A DNA stretch of 64,000 nucleotides. It comes from Bradyrhizobium sp. CB3481 (lineage in GTDB: Bacteria > Pseudomonadota > Alphaproteobacteria > Rhizobiales > Xanthobacteraceae). Each line of letters begins with the position of its first letter. Position 1 is the stretch's first letter. The stretch lies in NCBI RefSeq assembly GCF_029714305.1, contig NZ_CP121647.1, positions 4,112,501 to 4,176,500 on the forward strand. Reading direction: 5' to 3'. The position numbers were made by a program, and so were the translations under genes. This document shows positions 60,836 to 64,000 of this stretch, in pieces. A model generated the notes under the pieces. That model did not search any database. It saw only the letters and a program-made list of their open reading frames with translations, and had not been told where the DNA came from.

Positions 60836-62403
60836 CCCAGCGACCGCCCGCCGACATTGCCGTCTCCGACGCTGATCTGCAGCGGCAGGTGCTGGATTTC
60901 CTCGATGGCTCGAACTTCGGGCCGGCGCAGGGCGGCAAGCGGATCGATACGCACGCCTCCATGGTTTTTCTCGGCACCGATCGGGCATTGAAGATCAAGC
61001 GTGCCGTGCGTCTGCCGTTCCTGGATTATTCGACGCTGGAGAAGCGCAAGCGCGCCTGCGAGGAGGAGCTGAAAGTCAACGCCGGCAACGCCCCCGAGCT
61101 CTACCGGCGCGTCGTCGCCATTACACGCGAGCCCGACGGCGCGTTCGCAATCGACGGGGCCGGCACGGCGGTTGAATGGGCGGTCGAAATGACGCGGTTC
61201 GACGAGACGCAGTCGCTCGATCAGGTTGCGTCGTCGAAGACAATCGAGCCGTCCCTTGCTGCGGCACTCGCCGACGCGATCCTGCGCTCGCACGCCAATG
61301 CACCGCGCAGGAATGGTGAAAGCTGGCTTTCGTCGATCCTACCCATCATCGAGCGCAATACCGCAAAATTTCGTGCCGCGCGCGGGCTCGACACCGGCGC
61401 CGTCGATCAACTCGATGCTGCGAGCCGCGATTGGGTGACGAGATTGCAACCGCTGCTCAGGCAGCGTGCCGAGCAAGGCTACGTGCGCCGTTGCCACGGC
61501 GATCTGCATCTCGCCAATGTTGCTTTGGTGGGCGGCCGGCCGCTGCTGTTCGATGCCATCGAATTCGATCCCGTCATCGCCACGACAGATGTGCTTTACG
61601 ATCTGGCGTTCACGTTGATGGACCTCATCCACTTCGAGCAGGCGGCGGCGGCAAATACCGTATACAATCGGTACCTTGCGGGGGCAGGGAAGGAAGGCCT
61701 CGATGGCCTGCACCTGCTACCGCTCTTCCTGTCGATCCGGGCGGCCATCCGGGCGCATGTGCTGTTCGTCAAGAGCGAAAGCGCGACAGATGGCGAAAGC
61801 GCCCGGCAGCAGGCGAAACGTTATTTCGATTTGGCGGGACGGCTCGTCAAGCCCAATCCGCCGCTGCTGGTTGCGATCGGCGGGTTGTCGGGCACCGGGA
61901 AATCGGTGCTGGCGCGGCAACTTGCGAGTCTTGTCGAGCCACTGCCCGGGGCGCTCATCGTGCGCTCGGACGTGGTTCGTAAGCATCTCTTCGGCACCAA
62001 TGAATCCGTCGCGCTGCCGGAATCCGCCTATCGGCCCGACACTTCGAAACGGGTATATGACGAACTCTTGGACACCGCGCGTCACGTCCTCGTTCAGGGC
62101 TGCTCGGTCGTGGTCGACGCCGTATACATGGAGGAGGCCGAGCGGACAGAAATTGCCGATCTGGCCGCCAAGCAGGGGGTAGGCTTTCTCGGCCTGTTTC
62201 TGACGGCCGACCTTGAGACACGGCTGGCGCGCATCGAACAGCGCAAGGACGATGCCTCCGACGCGACACGAAATGTCGCACTGAAACAGGAAGCCGCAGC
62301 GATCGGCGCGGTAAACTGGCATAGGATCAACGCCTCGGGAACGCCGGACCAGACGCTGGCGGGTGCCCGGATTTTCCTGCCTGCACAGCCTGGTGAGCGT
62401 TGA
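60832..62403 (+). CDS. Fusion of aminoglycoside-phosphotransferase-like domain and P-loop kinase
   Basis: 523 residues. The N-terminal half (to about 330) is an APH-type kinase: RRCHGDLHLANVALVGG with the Brenner motif H-x-D-x4-N near residue 222, and LFDAIEFDP as the metal Asp. The C-terminal part is a P-loop kinase of the AAA_33 type: Walker A GGLSGTGKS at about 350-358, RSDVVRKHLFG, and a lid region ETRLARIEQRKDDASDAT. Substrate(s) unknown; this fused pair is a known family of unstudied role. GTG start overlaps the dehydrogenase stop by 4 bases. Confidence 0.88.
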   Translation: MTQRPPADIAVSDADLQRQVLDFLDGSNFGPAQGGKRIDTHASMVFLGTDRALKIKRAVRLPFLDYSTLEKRKRACEEELKVNAGNAPELYRRVVAITREPDGAFAIDGAGTAVEWAVEMTRFDETQSLDQVASSKTIEPSLAAALADAILRSHANAPRRNGESWLSSILPIIERNTAKFRAARGLDTGAVDQLDAASRDWVTRLQPLLRQRAEQGYVRRCHGDLHLANVALVGGRPLLFDAIEFDPVIATTDVLYDLAFTLMDLIHFEQAAAANTVYNRYLAGAGKEGLDGLHLLPLFLSIRAAIRAHVLFVKSESATDGESARQQAKRYFDLAGRLVKPNPPLLVAIGGLSGTGKSVLARQLASLVEPLPGALIVRSDVVRKHLFGTNESVALPESAYRPDTSKRVYDELLDTARHVLVQGCSVVVDAVYMEEAERTEIADLAAKQGVGFLGLFLTADLETRLARIEQRKDDASDATRNVALKQEAAAIGAVNWHRINASGTPDQTLAGARIFLPAQPGER

Positions 62404-62405
62404 AG

Positions 62406-63305
62406 ATGCGAGCCGATCCGGCCAGAACGCCGAGCCGACGCAAGGCCGCTGGGGCCCCGGATATCGACTGTGCGACGGCATTTCAGACGATAGCGCTGGA
62501 CTGCGTCGCGGCCATCGAGACGAACCACGGTAGCGCATGCGCGGGGGACGCCGAGGCCGTGCACCAGATCCGGGTTGCGATCACGCGGTTACGTGCCGCC
62601 GTGGCGTTTTTCGCACCGATCGTGGTCGATGCGGAATGGCTACGCCTCAAGAAGGAAATCGCCTGGCTGAATGGCCCGCTCGGTGCCGCCCGCGACAGCG
62701 ATGTCGTCGTGGAATATTCGCGCCGCAAGCGCTATCGCGCCTGGACGCAGCGCATGATTGGCCAGCGCCTCGACGAGCGGCAGATGCGCGATCATCGCCG
62801 CCTGGTGCGCTGCCTGCGCTCGGGGCGGACGCAGCGCCTGGTAACGGCGCTGGCCGGCTGGATCAGGCGGGGAGCCTGGCTGGAGCGCTACCGGCGGAGC
62901 CAGAACAAGGAGGCCTTGCAAGGTTATTGCACAGGTGAGCTTGGCCGCTGGCACAAGCGGCTGGTCCGCAAGGGCCGGCACTTGAAAACGTTGGGCGCGT
63001 CGCCCCGTCACCGGCTGAGGATCAAGGCCAAGCGTTTGCGCTACATGCTGGAAGCGCTGAGGGAAACGGACGCGCTCCGGGGGCGTGACGAATGGCAGCA
63101 ACTTCACCGGCCGGCAAAGCAACTGCAGCGCACATTGGGTGATCTCCGCGATCTGAAGCGATTTGCCGACCATGCCGACACATCGCCGTCCGCAAACGGC
63201 AAAGGCGCCAAGACGCATCCCCCAGCCTATCGTCATCGCACAGAAAAACTGCTGGACGCAGCTATTGCGGCCTACCGCGACCTCAAAAACGCCGAGACCA
63301 CCTGA
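62406..63305 (+). CDS. CHAD-domain protein
   Basis: 299 residues, an all-helical CHAD domain. The conserved histidine/arginine signature is seen near the N-terminus: HQIRVAITRLRAAVAFF, and a second array of basic residues (RHRLRIKAKRLRYMLEALRETDAL) follows as expected in the second half. CHAD domains bind polyphosphate. The ATG at 62406 is taken; a TTG at 62400 overlaps the previous stop, so the gene is coupled to the kinase fusion. A role in polyphosphate granules would fit the low-energy context but is inferred. Confidence 0.9.
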   Translation: MRADPARTPSRRKAAGAPDIDCATAFQTIALDCVAAIETNHGSACAGDAEAVHQIRVAITRLRAAVAFFAPIVVDAEWLRLKKEIAWLNGPLGAARDSDVVVEYSRRKRYRAWTQRMIGQRLDERQMRDHRRLVRCLRSGRTQRLVTALAGWIRRGAWLERYRRSQNKEALQGYCTGELGRWHKRLVRKGRHLKTLGASPRHRLRIKAKRLRYMLEALRETDALRGRDEWQQLHRPAKQLQRTLGDLRDLKRFADHADTSPSANGKGAKTHPPAYRHRTEKLLDAAIAAYRDLKNAETT

Positions 63306-63336
63306 CGCCTTCATGTGCGTGGGGCCACCGCCGGGT

Positions 63337-63350
63337 TTGATGTGCGTCAA
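63337..63350 (+). promoter_or_regulatory. FixK2 box upstream of the last universal stress protein
   Basis: TTGATGTGCGTCAA fits TTGAT-N4-RTCAA. The centre is about 85 bases before the Usp start at 63429. Confidence 0.65.
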
Positions 63351-63428
63351 TTTCGGCTGGTCATTATCAATTACCGTATCGCCGCCAGGGAAGGGGCGCA
63401 GCCCTCACGAATCAATGGGAGAATGGCG

Positions 63429-64000
63429 ATGTTCAGGAACATTCTGGTTCATATTCCCTCCGAGCGCCCGGTACGGCCGGTGATCGATGTTGCCGTCGCA
63501 CTGACCATCGCCCGCCGCTCGCATCTCGATGCCATATCCGCCGGTTACGAATCGATGACCGCGGCCGGGATGATCGTGGATGGCGGCGGCGCTGCCGTTG
63601 CCGCGGTGATGGGCGCCGAACAGGAACGTGCGCAGGAAAGGGCGGACGCGGCCATTGCGGTGTTCGAGATCGAAGCCAAGCTGGCCAAGATTGCCTATGG
63701 CACCAGGACGCTGGTGGCGATCCCTGCCGAGGCCGGACAGACCATCAGCGCGCTGGCGCGGCTTTACGACATGACGATCGTGCTGCAGCCGGAATACTCC
63801 AGGGCCAGCTATGACAATGAAATTCCGCAGCAGATCCTGTTCAACTCCGGCGGACCGATGCTGATGGTTCCCTATATCCATAAGGGGCCGCTCGATGCCC
63901 ATCATGTCGGGATCGCCTGGGACGGCAGCCGCCTCGCCGCCCGTGCGCTGCACGATGCCATGCCGTTCCTGATGGGTGCGAAGGCCGTCACCGTGATTGC
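63429..64000 (+). CDS. Universal stress protein, partial (3' end outside window)
   Basis: The first 190 residues of a Usp: MFRNILVHIPSERPVRPVID opens the first half; it includes the typical second beta strands and ILFNSGGPMLMVP, and the second half begins HVGIAWDGSRLAARALHDAMPFLMGAKAVTVI. The full protein is probably about 275-290 residues with two Usp domains, like the one at 57642. GGGAGAATGGCG precedes the ATG. It is controlled by a FixK-type box at 63337. Confidence 0.88.
   Translation, partial: MFRNILVHIPSERPVRPVIDVAVALTIARRSHLDAISAGYESMTAAGMIVDGGGAAVAAVMGAEQERAQERADAAIAVFEIEAKLAKIAYGTRTLVAIPAEAGQTISALARLYDMTIVLQPEYSRASYDNEIPQQILFNSGGPMLMVPYIHKGPLDAHHVGIAWDGSRLAARALHDAMPFLMGAKAVTVI

Overview
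The window is a high-GC chromosomal segment of an alphaproteobacterium of the Bradyrhizobium/Rhodopseudomonas group. The best evidence is the fixL-fixJ-receiver-fixK2 cluster at 53.9-57.4 kb: its FixL keeps the haem histidine, haem-pocket arginine and kinase histidine at residues 200, 220 and 291, the numbering known from Bradyrhizobium FixL. Phosphatidylcholine synthase, an IalB-type secreted protein, NasS/NasT and palindromic GTCATTGCGAG.. / GTCATTCCGGG.. elements fit the same group. No rRNA, tRNA, CRISPR array, prophage or transposase was seen.

Layout. 0-11.4 kb is mostly housekeeping: glmS (cut by the window edge), a DUF502 membrane protein, a DapA-family enzyme, recG, a two-gene prfH-rtcB ribosome rescue/RNA repair operon, sdhE and mfd. 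11.5-22.7 kb holds a degenerate GGDEF-like protein, a degenerate adenylate-forming enzyme, a YejA-like binding protein, IalB, HspQ, an AEC transporter, a UbiH-type hydroxylase, pcs, a TerC protein and a quinone oxidoreductase. 22.8-27 kb has an argD-like aminotransferase with a possible Arg-rich leader peptide and a 12-bp hairpin in front, a TPR protein and rimO. 27.1-32.6 kb is a nitrate/nitrite module: nasT, nasS, a structured leader and a nirA-type reductase followed by an unusual Fe-S/flavin reductase. 32.9-42 kb is metabolic and mixed: pxpBCA (5-oxoproline), an RraA-like protein with a hydroxynitrile-lyase-like cupin, a PheC-like periplasmic dehydratase, an amidase and a small membrane-protein transcription unit. 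42.4-47.8 kb is a carbohydrate-type ABC transporter operon ending in a D-2-hydroxyacid dehydrogenase. 48-53.2 kb has an assortment of secreted, PilZ, flavin-dependent and Bug/DsbA proteins.

53.3-64 kb looks like a low-oxygen regulon. FixL/FixJ would activate fixK2, and FixK2-type boxes (TTGAY-N4-RTCAA) stand in front of a possible small RNA or peptide gene, a universal stress protein-CBS pair, the divergent BON-CBS and alcohol dehydrogenase genes, and the final universal stress protein. The alcohol dehydrogenase is translationally coupled to a phosphotransferase/P-loop kinase fusion and then a CHAD-domain protein. This composition resembles hypoxia/dormancy regulons in other bacteria and is the most system-like part of the window.
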